Positions 44,721 to 55,710 of a stretch of DNA of 64,000 nucleotides are shown piece after piece. A model generated the notes under the pieces. It was not told the origin of the DNA, did not search any database, and was given only the letters and a program-made list of their open reading frames with translations. The DNA lies in contig NC_077239.1 in NCBI RefSeq assembly GCF_947179165.1, positions 1,550,001 to 1,614,000 of the forward strand, in the 5' to 3' direction. The number at the start of each line of letters is the position of its first letter. The first letter of the stretch is position 1. Source of the stretch: Solanum dulcamara (Eukaryota > Streptophyta > Magnoliopsida > Solanales > Solanaceae). The position numbers were made by a program, and so were the translations under genes.

Positions 44721-45918
44721 ATGACGAGTATAACAAAGTTTGACGTTGAGAAATTCAATGGGACTAATTTCTCATTGTGGAAAATGAAAATAAAAGCAAT
44801 ACTGAGAAAAGACAATTGCTTAGCTGCAATTGAAGGCAGGCCCACAAACTTTGTTGATGACAGCAAGTGGAACGACATAGACAGCAACGCAGTTGCTGAT
44901 CTACACTTGACACTAGCTGATCAAGTGTTGTCTAGTGTGGCGGAAAAGCGGACGGCGAAGGAAATATAGGATACCTTTACAGGGTTGTATGAGGCCAAGT
45001 CTTTGCATAATAAAATATTCTTAAAAAGAAGATTGTATACTCTTCGAATGGCAGAGTCCATGTCAGTTACTGAATACATCAATACTTTGAATACTCTATT
45101 TTCGCAACTTACAACAATGGGTTGCAAAATAGAGGGTACTGAACGTGCGGAGCTTCTACTTCAAAGTCTTCCTGACTCGTATGATCAACTCATCATCAAT
45201 CTGATGAACAATACAGACAGTTTAGTTTTTGATGAAATTGCAGCCGCTGTCTTAGAAGAAGAAAATAGACGCAAAAATAAGAAAGACAAACAAGCAAGTT
45301 CGCAGCAAGCTGAAGCTTTGATGATGGTGAGAGGAAGACCAATGGAACGTCGCCCCAGTGGGAGTCACAATCATGGCAGATCTCAATCAAGAAGTAAGAA
45401 GAATATCAAGTGCTACAACTGTGGCAAGAAAGGGCACTTCAAGAAAGATTGTCGGTTCAAGAAGAAGAGTGAAAACCCTGAGCCATCAAATGCTCAAGGG
45501 AATGTTGCATGTACCTCGGATGATGGCGATATTTTATGTAGTGAGGCAATATTAAATAATGAAGGCAGAAAACGTTTTGCTGATATCTGAATCATGGACA
45601 CAGGAGCAACATGGCACATGACTTCCAGGAGAGAATGGTTTCATCAATATAATCCTATCTCAGGAGGGTCTGTGTTCATGGGAAATGATCATGCTTTGGA
45701 TGTTATTGGTATTGGGTCCATCAAAATAAAGATGTATGATGGCACGGTTCGCACCATCCAGGAGGTACGATATGTAAAAGACTTAAAGAAGAATCTATTA
45801 TCTTTAGGACAACTAAATGATAATGGATGTTCATATATGACTCATGGTGGAGTCATGAGAATATCCAAATGAGCGCTTGTAGTGATGAAAGCAGAAAAAC
45901 TTGCTGCAAATCTATATG
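44721..45918 (+). pseudogene. copia gag and protease, interrupted by stops
   Basis: It begins MTSITKFDVEKFNGTNFSLW (44721). The gag capsid-like part runs to a TAG at 44967-44969, continues in the same frame to a zinc knuckle CYNCGKKGHFKKDC (about 45412), and reaches a TGA at 45588-45590. The protease starts with MDTGATWHMTS, active-site DTGA intact, and meets a TGA at 45870-45872. The first two stops are at positions where related elements have Trp. The frame is then split at 45919 by the nested LTR-like element. Confidence 0.9.
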
Positions 45919-48843
45919 TGTCACGACCTAGCCCCGTGGGCCGTGAATAGTGTCCGAATTGGACACTCATATACACACATATTATCTATTGTCAATCGAC
46001 AATTAAACACGATATAGAATTTATATGGGTAGCACGTCGTCTCAAACGGTCACTTATATATATACCAAAATCAGCTATTTCTTGGGGAGTCTTAATTGTC
46101 AAAAATAAGATAATAGAATATGTAAGCCGACAAGACTTCCACTCCGAATGTAAACGTCCAAAAACATAAGCCATACTAGTACACTAGACAATATCTATAT
46201 ACAACCCACTCATGTGTCTACAGACCTCTAAAATGATTAACAATAGCATATGATGGGACAGGACCCCACCGTACCCCTAAATACACAAATATATACATTA
46301 TAAGGATTAGTGCCAAAAGTTTAGGCTCCGAGACAATGGAGCACTTCAACCCGTTGAGTAGAATCCTAAGGTGGCGGCTCTCCAAAATGAGTATTTGTAC
46401 CTGCGGGTACGAAACGCAGCCCCCCGAAGAAGGGGGTCAGTACGAAATATGTACCAAGTATATAAAGCATAAAATATCGTAAAGGAGATCACATCTGAAA
46501 TAAAGATTCAGGAGTCAAGTATCATAATCAATAAATCACTGTACCTGTGTCTTATAAAATGAAGACATACATATCATCATCATATATTGTACCTGGCCCG
46601 TTATGGGACTCGGTGTCACAATTATATCAATATATCGTCATATGTATATATATACCATACCCGGCCCTCTACAAAGGGACTCGGTGAATAGAGTAGTGTA
46701 CACTGATACCGTACCCGGCCCATTATGGGACTCGGTGCCATAATTATATCGTCATATCATCATAATATTATATTATCATATCACGTACCCGGCCCTCTAG
46801 TAAGGGACTCGGTGAATAATGTAGTGGAATCCATACATGATAACATACCCGGCCTATCGTAGGACTCGGTGAATAATACCATAATAATATGCACGAATAA
46901 GGTATCATTAGCAACCTTGTGAAATTTGATCATTATCGGAGACTTAATAGAATAAGCAAAACAGTCCATCATTTGAAAACCAAGACAATAGTCATTATGA
47001 ATCACACCAATTATGGATTATACTAAACTATGAATTATACCACAACATGAGTTATACCAACTAGGATGGCTGGAATCATACACATGAGTCAAGACATAAC
47101 AATATAAATTTTGAAAATCAAGAACGGTAGCCATCCGAGTATATCTACGAATAAGAGTTTCTTTGGAATTTAAGCATACGTCATTCGTTCGTTTCATATG
47201 GATCATGCCAAAAGAAGAAAATGTTAACTTTACATACCTTTAGCATTTATACGTATATGCTGTCCAATATTGTCTCAACCTATATTAAAACGTTAAGCAC
47301 TATGGTTAAGCTATGGACAAGAATAAAACATAGTCTATCGTTAGTAGGTTATTTCTAAAAAAATTGGACAACACCTCCCCTATACCGCTCACTTTTTCCA
47401 CTTTCAAACCAGCCATATAATCATCAATCAACATCAACAATCCAAAATATTGACACAAAATAAGGTTTATTATTGACAATAAGCCTAGAATATTTCCACC
47501 TGACTCATGTTACCAAAGCAGTAAATTCGGAAAGTCAAGTACCTCACGTTGTATCTATATTTTGAAAATGAAAAGGCAAAACTGGACTTTATGACCTTCA
47601 TGAAACATTTAGATCTCTGTCTTAAGTTTCCAATGCAAAAGAAATAAACTCAAAAATCATTTTCTACAAAGAGATATCATCAAAATACGAACAGCTATAC
47701 ATGAAGGATTTTTCAATCCAGAATCTGGACAGAATTTGTCTTATGATTCATCCTCAGTTTTTGACATAATAACAGCAGATATAGACTAAGACATAAACAT
47801 AAGAGTTGTAGGTACGTGTATTAGATTTCCAAAACATGTTTAATATCTAAAATCGAAGGTCTACACAATGAGATATTCCAGAATTACTACCAGCTACTCA
47901 ATTCCAAAAACGGGTTTGAACATTCACAATCTTCATACACCTTTTTCCTCCAAATTCAAGAACAACAACTCATCAACAACATCAAAACAATATCAACCAT
48001 TATTATACATCATCACTAAGTTAATTCCATCCATTTAATCTACCTAAAACAACCCTTTAACCTGTAAATCTCAACAAATCACCAAACTAGTTTATAACAC
48101 TATTTTCTCCGTTCTAATCCGTTAAAACTCTAACTAAACTTGTTAACAATGAAAAGGAGACTTTAATATTACCTTAAATTTGCAGCACCACATAAAATCT
48201 TCTCCTTATTGGATGATATCTAGCTCAAATTGAAGCCAATGCGACGTACAACAATTTTCTCTTCAAGAGCTTTGAGATTCGGGGCTTTAATTTTGGTCGG
48301 ATTTGGTTTTTCTCTCAAGAACTTCCCCTCTCTCTCTCTCTGAAAATTTTTCTGGATATTTTCTTAGTCTAAAGTATGAAGGAAGAGATAAAAATTAGAT
48401 TAATTTCGTGGGTATTGGGCCTGACTCGAATTAGAATTGGGTTGGGCCGAATTCACTATTTAGTTTGGCCTGTCAGACTTAAAACATCTATATCTTATTA
48501 CTCCAATATCACATTTCGTCCCACGACCTATGGTTGGAAAGATATTTCAATTACCTACAACTTTCATTTTGAGAGTTTTCCCAAATTCCCAAATTATAAA
48601 GAGGTTATGGCCTCCCAAAGTCAGCTTACCCGAAACGTGACTTTAAGAAAAACATATTTGATGGCTTCTATTTTGATTTGGCTTAAGGGTCCTTCTTGAG
48701 ATGTATTTTACTACACATAAATTATTCATATAACTTGGCATCTACAACAAATCATGTCCTTTTAAAATTTAAAATTAAAAGTCCTTGAATTTATAATCGT
48801 TAGCTTACGAATAATCCAAAATGCAAAAATACGGAATGTAACA
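45919..48843 (-). mobile_element. nested solo-LTR-like element, gypsy type
   Basis: On the reverse strand it starts TGTTACATTCCG and ends GGTCGTGACA. Flanking 5-mers ATATG and ATATA give an imperfect duplication. At 2925 bp it has no polymerase or integrase coding. The terminal CGTGACA and CACCGAG motifs resemble the solo LTR at 23061-25215. It contains five copies of an ACCCGGCCC...GGGACTCGGTG block at about 46590-46870. It cuts the copia protease from the integrase, so it is younger than the 44035-52140 element. A non-coding full element cannot be excluded. Confidence 0.8.
46590..46870. repeat. five tandem-dispersed CCGGCCC...GGGACTCGGTG blocks
   Basis: Blocks near 46592, 46661, 46711, 46786 and 46847 each contain a C-rich and a G-rich half able to pair (GGCCCATTATGGGAC), followed by TCGGTG and an AT-rich spacer. 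Hairpin-forming repeats inside the LTR-like element. Confidence 0.75.
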
Positions 48844-48847
48844 ATAT

Positions 48848-51574
48848 ATGCTTAAAGGTGAAACACACCAAGAAGGAGAAGCATCAACCGCGTCAGCAAG
48901 TTCATTTGAAGAATCAACGATGATGTGGCATTGTAAACTTGTCCATATATCGGAACGAGGTTTGAAGATTCTTGCTGAGCAAAAACTTCTTCCAGGGCTC
49001 AAAAAGGTTTCACTACTCTTTTGTGAGCATTGTGTTACCAGCAAGCAAAATAGACTGAAGTTTAGTAGTTCCTCTGCTAAAAGCAAGGAAATACTAGATC
49101 TGGTTCACTCTGATGTCTGGTAAGCACCGGTGGAGTCTCTAGGAGGAGCGAAATATTTCGTGTCATTCATCGACAATTACTCCAGGAGAAGTTGGGTATA
49201 TCCAATCAAGAGAAAGGCAGATGTTTTTCCAATTTTCAAAGAGTTCAAAGCGCGGGTGGAACTTGAATCTGAGAAAAAGATCAAGTGTTTGAGGACAGAT
49301 AATGGAGGAGAATCCACTGGTGATGAATTTAATAACTTCTGTAAACAAGAAGGTATTAAACGACAGTTCACGGTGGCATATACTCCACAATAAAATGGAG
49401 TAGCAGAGCGGATGAACAGAACCTTGTTGGAACGGACAAGAGCTATGTTGGCAACTATAGGGTTGGAAAAACCATTCTGGGCAGAAGCAGTCAAAATCGC
49501 CTGTTATGTGATCAATCGGTCACCATCAACCGCAATTGATCTGAAAACACCAATGGAGATGTGGACAGGAAAACCAGCTGATTATTCTCGCTTACATATA
49601 TTCGGAAGTCCTCCTTATGTTATGTACAACACCCAAGAAAAATCAAAGTTGGATCCAAAATCCAGGGAATGCATTTTCTTAGGGTATGCTGATGGAGTCA
49701 AGGGGTATCGCTTGTGGGATCCCACAGCCCGCAAGGTGGTAATCAGCAGGGATGTTGTATTTATTAAAAACAAGATACAAGCAAAAGAAGGTAGTACTTC
49801 AAAAGAAAAATCAGAGACTACTACAGTTGAAGTTGAAGAAATAGAAAAAGTTTCAGTTTCTTCTGAAGCAGCACCAAAGCACGAAGAACAAGAGCAAGCT
49901 GAGATCGAAACTCCAGAAGTTCGACTGTCAACTAGGGAGAGAAGATAACTAGCTTGGCACTCAGATTATTCTATGGAGAGTAATATTGCATACTGTCTAT
50001 TAACAGAAGATGTAGAGCCTTCAACCTTTCAAGAAGCTATGAAAGGCCAAGAATCATCTCTGTGGGTGACAGCAATGCAAGAAGAAATTGAAGCTCTTCA
50101 TAAAAATAAAACATGGGATCTTGTTCAATTACCACAAGGAAGGAAGGCCATTAGAAACAAATGGGTCTACAAGATCAAACGCAATGGTAATGATCAAGTG
50201 GAGAAGTATCGTGCAAGATTGGTGGTGAAAGGATTCGCTCAGAAAGAAGGCATAGACTTCAATGAGATATTTTCTCCAGTGGTTCGACTCACAACAATTC
50301 GAGTGGTCCTAGCGATGTGTGTTATATTTGACTTGTACTTGGAGCAGTTAGATGTCAAAACTGCATTTCTTCATGGAGAACTTGAAGAAGAAATTTATAT
50401 GCTCCAACCAGAAGGTTTTGAAGAACAGGGAAAAGAGAACTTGGTTTGCAGGTTGAACAAATCTCTATACGGTCTCAAACAGGCGCCGAGATATTGGTAT
50501 AAGAGATTTGATTCCTTCATTATAAGCCTCGGATACAACAGACATAGTTCAGATTATTGTGTTTATTACAAGAGATTTGGTGATGAAGATTTTGTTATTT
50601 TGCTGTTGTATGTTGACGACATGTTGGTAGCAGGCCCCAACAAAGATCGTCTCACAAATTTAAAGGCACAGTTGGCTAGAGAGTTTGAAATGAAGGACTT
50701 GGGACCAGCAAACAAGATTCTAGGGATGCAAATTCACCGAGACAGAAATAATAGGAAGATTTGGCTTTCTCAAAAGAACTACTTGAAGAAAATCTTGAGA
50801 TGCTTCAAGATGCAAGACTGTAAGTCAATTTCTACCCCACTTCCTATTAATTTCAAGTTATCCTCAAGTATGTGTCCTAGCAATGAAGCTGAGAGGATGG
50901 GAATGTCTCGAGTACCGTATGCATCAGCAGTGGGAAGTTTAATGTTCGCTATGGTATGTACAAGACCTGACATTGCACAAGCAGTGGGAGTGGTTAGTCG
51001 ATACATGGCTAATCCTGGTAGAGAGCATTGGAATACTGTTAAGAGGATCCTGAGATACATCAAGGGTACCTCAGATGTTACAATGTGTTATGGAGGATCA
51101 GACTTTACTGTTAAAGGTTATGTTGATTCAGATTATGCAGGTGATCTTGATAAAAGCAAGTCCACCACAGGTTATGTGTTTACTCTTGCTGGAGGAGCTG
51201 TAAGCTGGGTTTCAAAATTGCAATCTATCGTGGCAACATCTACGACGGAAGCAGAATATGTAGCAGCTACACAAGCTAGCGAAGAAGCAATATGGATGCA
51301 GATGTTACTAGAGGAGCTCGGGCACAAACAAGAGAAGATTGCTCTATTTTGTGACAGTCAGAGCGCTTTGCATCTTGCAAAGAATACGACATTTTATTCA
51401 AGGACAAAGCACATACGAGTTCAGTATCACTTTGTTCGTGAGAAGGTGGAAGAAGGCAGTGTGGATATTCAGAAAATTCACACTAATGACAACCTGGCAG
51501 ATATGTTTACAAAGCCAATCAACAGTAACAAGTTCATATGGTGTCGATCTTCTATTGGCCTAGCAGAAACGTAA
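48848..51574 (+). pseudogene. copia pol: integrase, reverse transcriptase, RNase H
   Basis: One continuous frame with three stops, TAA at 49121, 49391 and 49946, and no shift. GAG-pre-integrase (MMWHCKLVHISERGLKILAE) is followed by the integrase core (VHSDVW, LRTDNGGES, NGVAERMNRTLLERTRAML). RT has SPVVRLTTIRVVLAM, QLDVKTAFLHGELEEEIYM and the catalytic LLYVDDML. RNase H has VDSDYAGDLDKSKSTTGYVF, TEAEYVAA, LFCDSQSALHLAKN and TKHIRVQYHFVREKV. The part from 49973 on, which covers all of RT and RNase H, is fully open (533 codons). All catalytic motifs are still visible, as expected for a recent insertion. Confidence 0.93.
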
Positions 51575-51636
51575 CATTGCAGTAATTGGGTAGAAAGGAT
51601 GGTGTGAAGACTTAATTGATTCTCAATTAAATCTTC

Positions 51637-51647
51637 AAGTGGGAGAA
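51637..51647 (+). other. polypurine tract of the young copia element
   Basis: AAGTGGGAGAA directly before the 3' LTR, the plus-strand primer site. Confidence 0.9.
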
Positions 51648-52140
51648 TGAAAAGTCAAAGAAAGCTGGCAAGAAAGCACCGAATTTTTGACAGCAACTTT
51701 GTCAAAAGTTGTTGCCCAGCACCGAAAATTTGGCAGCAAGTTGCTGCCCCTTTTTCTTTTTGACTTTAAGAAAATTAACGCGTATAAGTTTGGCAGCAAC
51801 GCGTTTTCATCCCTTATAAATAGAGGACATTCTGCCTTCATTTAAATCATCCCAGAAAGAGAGAGTAAGAATACAAAGAGAGTTATACACCAAGATAAAT
51901 ATTGTAGTCTTGAGTGTCCTTTTTAGTAGTTGTTCCTTTTACAAGAGAGAAGTGTTAATTGTTGTTTTCTCCTTGTATTTGAGAGCTGTGTACTCCATAT
52001 TTTTATAGTGAGATCCTTCTACCCCGTGGTTTTTCCCTTTTACAAGTTAGAGGGGTTTCCACGTAAAATTCTCGTGTCTAATTTATTCTCATTATTTTCA
52101 TCATATCAAACTTTAGTTATGGTGCTTTCTCCTCCCAACA
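51648..52140 (+). repeat. 3' LTR of the young copia element
   Basis: 493 bp, with TATAAATA at 51815-51822. It is nearly identical to 44035-44527. Confidence 0.96.
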
Positions 52141-53150
52141 ACATTTTCCTCGAGTAAGTCTTCATCTTCTGAAAAGTCAAGAAACAGTGAAGTGACTCAC
52201 TTCAAGTGAAGGATTCAGGCCAAATCTATCCCATTATAATCCCAGAGGCTTGTTTAGGGGGGTGGGAATTTTTACCTTGCATGATGGTGTCGTAGGTATC
52301 TTTTAAGCTGCCTCATGTGAGTCCTTTTGTTTTAAGGGCTCATCTTGCTGTGCCAAAGATTGTGATGGAATACTATCCCCTGAAAGCAATTAAGGAGGCA
52401 ATACAAGACATCAAAATCAGAATCAGAAATCAAACTGAGAAAAGGAAAAGAATCAGAGAGAACATGGAAAGCTATCACAAAATCTAATGCAATGGTATAT
52501 GCAAAAATCGCCAACAAGTCAAACCCATTTTGACGGCTCTATCATTTGTTCAGCAAAATAGAAATCTTATAATTTGATCCATCAAGAAGGTTATCATACC
52601 TTCATATTTCCTCTTCATATTCTGGCCAATTTTTCCTGCAGATTGAGAATTGCTTTTAATACCACTGGACTGGGGAGCAGCAAATTTTTGCCTGTCAGAT
52701 GGATGGAGGGGCATGACATGCGGTGAGATCTTCCGGAGGACATCAATAGCTGTCTTGTCCCGAGTATGGATATAAGTGGACCACTAGGAACCAAAGAACT
52801 CAGTAGAGGTAGGATTAGTATCAAGTGGAACAAATAAAAACTTCCTTTTCAATTGGCAAAACCTTGATTCAGTTTCTTCAGTGTAATCTGCAGACTGGAA
52901 ATCTTTTCTTCTAATCGGAAGTTTATTGGTTGATTGGTGGAAGGGGACAGCCTGAGTCATACCGAACTGTCGGGCAAACTGATTTGGAGAATAATGTTCT
53001 ACCCCATATTTGCACTTCGAAGATTCATCCAGAAGGATACTGTAAGGGAGGTCTAGAGCAATGAGATAACTGGCCCAAATATCTTGTAGCTCTGGCTTAT
53101 CAAGTTTTTGGAAGTCAGGATCAAGTGACTTCTTAAACCATTTGGAATTC
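52141..53150 (-). pseudogene. PMD paralogue copy 2, 5' part (late exon 1 to early exon 3)
   Basis: On the reverse strand, homology to the PMD gene starts at about 53150 after an acceptor-like GATTGTAG, at the residues WFK-SLDP of the mobile domain (residue about 358 of the intact protein). It continues through IWASYVIA-, CK-GVEHYSPNQFARQFGMTQA- and the exon 1 end, an intron, an exon 2 homologue (52400-52280) and the start of exon 3 up to the copia insertion. A TGG-to-TAG stop replaces a Trp that is DSWWST in the intact gene, and exon 2 contains a stop (GAGCCCTTAAAAC). The N-terminal third of the domain is absent. Confidence 0.85.
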
Positions 53151-54714
53151 TACAATCAGAGAGACATAAAGTTCCCTCCTTTCCAAGAACAAATAGCAAA
53201 AATATATCTATAAAAGTATAAAACTAAAACATTTGGAATTCTACAATCAGACATAAAGTTTTCTTTTTTACTCTACCGTAGGAGCTTTCACCATTTTTGC
53301 TCACTTAGTTACTCAAACTCACAACCATGAGGATGAATATGAAGGGTGCTTACCACCTGAGCAATCCCTCTTGTCCCGTAAAGGGTGATATATACCATTA
53401 CAATTTGAAAAACAAATTTCATGCAATCTCAAGAAAATCATAGTTTTATAATACCAAGCTCACCAAAAAGAAATTACATCTTGAATTAACAATCTACATT
53501 ACTTCAACTTAAGTACACAACATAAAACTAAGAGTAAACACTCAAATATGGGTTGTTCACTTTTTGTACCTGAAATATCACCATTATTTCAGGTACACTC
53601 AAACTCACTCTCACACACACAGTGAATTAGTATAAACTAAATGCTTAGAAACTGAAATTTTCATTACTCTATTTTGATTGAAATGTATTTTACGTATAAT
53701 TGATTAATAAAATGAATTTTTTTATAGTTTCTTTTGAATATATATTTCTACATGTGTAATGTGTTGGTATGATACAATTGAAACCTTTTTTTTGAATTGT
53801 AGAATTTATAATACTCTATTATACAAGTATATATTAGTTGAAATTGAACAAACTATGATTACCGTTTTACCATATCGCAAAACACCAAAATCAAACTTCA
53901 AAATAATTGGTATGGTACGGTATAATAGTTTTAAAAATCGAATACAAAAATTATAGTACCGAAATTTCAAATACCGTACCATACCATACCATGCCTACCC
54001 CTAGTTGTAATGGTGAAGTTGGTTTATGTTAGTAGTTGGTGGTGTTGATGATAGTGGCTAAAGAATGTGTGGTGGTTGATGATGTGTTTGTGGTAGTTGG
54101 TGACGGTGTTACTTATGATGATGGAGGTGGTTGGTAGTAGATATTGACCATAATGGTGGTAATGGTTAAGGCTGTTCAAAATTGAACTGAAACAATAAAT
54201 CGAATCGAAATCTTTTATTAATTTATCGGTAATGAGTTATTGATTTAACGATATCGATAATGATTTTAATTTTTTATTATGGGGTTATTGGTTCTTAACG
54301 GTTTAAATTTTTTTCTTAACGGGTTACCGATAACTCGACATTAACTTAATAATTTATATTTATCACCATTCGGTGTATAAAGTCATTCACTCAGGATTTA
54401 GTTTTCATACTTTTATTTCTTGTTGTCTTGAACTATTGGTTATTATACAATGTTTTACATTTGCTTTTAAGCACGACACAATTTATCAACTCATGTACAC
54501 GGTTCATTTGGTTTGTCGCCTTGTTTGTAAGTGATTTTTAATTTTTTTTGTATCAAATCTTAATGGTTAAACCGACAATCGAACCGATAATGATCCGTAC
54601 ATAGGTTGTACTGAAACCATATTTATAAAAGTACTCTCAAGTTCTACTGTCCTATGTCTATGTTGAATTTAAAACACCAATAATAGAAACAATATCATTT
54701 GGGTAGATATGATT
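53151..54714. other. intergenic repeats, hAT-like fragments, no gene
   Basis: A segment (TTTGGAATTCTACAATCAGA) occurs at about 53140 and again at 53231, a short direct duplication. About 53850-54003 contains GGTATGGTACGGTATA and TACCGTACCATACC motifs ending GCCTACCCCTAG. About 54168-54620 starts GGCTGTTCAAAATTGAACTG and contains ACCGATAACTCG. Both resemble terminal parts of abundant Solanaceae hAT-like elements; ends are not defined. Confidence 0.45.
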
Positions 54715-55370
54715 ACAGCAAAAAAACACAAAAGCAAGATGTTCAGTTTGATCTGAACTCCATTCTCAACGTTCTCAAAGCATCTGGAATTCCTTTCCTT
54801 CTAGATTGTCCACCATATGCAGGCAGGGACAATTCTCCATCTACTCTTGTCCTTTGCATGTAAGCATGTTTCCTTCTAACTAATTAGAGTCTCTGTAACC
54901 TTACTAGGCATAGTCCAGGATATGCCTTTGAGGTTTAAGATAATTCTCCATAGATGTGTTGTTATCTTCCAGTGAAGGGAAAATGGTTAACTGTCTATTT
55001 TTCACCACACAAAAAACACCTTTAATACAATGAGAGCCCTCTTCTCATCAAATTGTCTTGTGTAAGGGCTGATTCTTTGGCTAATAGCCACACAAAACAA
55101 GCTATTTTGTGTGGTATTTTAGTTTTCCAGATTTGTTTCCATGGCCAATTAGCTAATCCGTTGATTAGTCAGATTCATCATTTTGTAAGTTGTATTAACC
55201 TTGAATATTCCTTTGTTGTTGCCTAACCACCAAAAATATCTTCCCCTATTTCTAGCCCACTAAACTGCTCAAATGTGCTAAAGAAATCAACCACTTTTTG
55301 TACTTCCAGTCATTGACTTGTTCCAACCTTGAGTGTCCACATTTCTGGATGCATTTGGGACAGTGGAGTG
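54715..55370 (-). mobile_element. L1-type LINE 3' fragment (RT zinc-binding region)
   Basis: Reverse-strand translation of about 55170-54960 gives WPWKQIWKTKIPHKIACFVW, then LLAKESALTQDNLMRRG and RCFLCGE, the typical zinc-binding (zf-RVT) C-terminal region of plant L1-type LINEs. It is broken by two stops. A further block near 54850-54770 reads RIVPACIWWTIWKERNSRCF, also typical of the LINE end. Only the last part of the element remains. It lies just upstream of PMD copy 3. Confidence 0.8.
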
Positions 55371-55710
55371 ACATTTTAATAAAAACTAAATGGATGGAGA
55401 TTCCTAAAGAAATGAGGTAACAGGGCTGAATCCATTTATCTACTACTAAGTTTCAGAATTATACAAATGGTTTAGAGCAACAGCCAATAACAAGGGAACT
55501 TCTTTGAAAGCATACAATACACTTGGGAGATTGCTTAATGTGAGAACAGATTATGAGTTATTCAAATTTGTGAGTAGATGATTGAATTCAGTCTTGGTTA
55601 AACAACTTTCAGCATATGTTTCCTTGCTTTCACCTAGAATATAGTGATTCTAATAGTTTAAAGAAGTCAAATTACGTGTTCAAATTTCCAGGTTTTTCCC
55701 TGAGGAGTTT

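Larger units (their letters stand above)
44035..52140 (+). mobile_element. young Ty1-copia retrotransposon (Tork-like), with nested insertion
   Basis: 8106 bp including a 2925-bp nested element, so about 5.2 kb alone. LTRs are 44035-44527 and 51648-52140, both 493 bp, with about five differences seen by eye. The primer site TGGTATCAGAGC follows one base after the left LTR, and a polypurine tract (AAGTGGGAGAA) precedes the right LTR. Flanking 5-mers are ATATT and ACATT, a duplication with one mismatch. It lies in the exon 3 homologue of PMD copy 2, in opposite orientation. gag and pol form one reading frame with six stops and no frameshift that I could find. Confidence 0.95.

Noticed and set aside
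48376..48699. 107-codon open frame before 48.7 kb
   Set aside because: It lies in the LTR-like element 45919-48843, with no domain and an AT-biased random composition.
43044..53150. PMD copy 2 as a functional gene with a giant intron
   Set aside because: It lacks the first third of the mobile domain and has a TAG in the late exon 1 part and stops in exons 2 and 3. The copia element sits within exon sequence.
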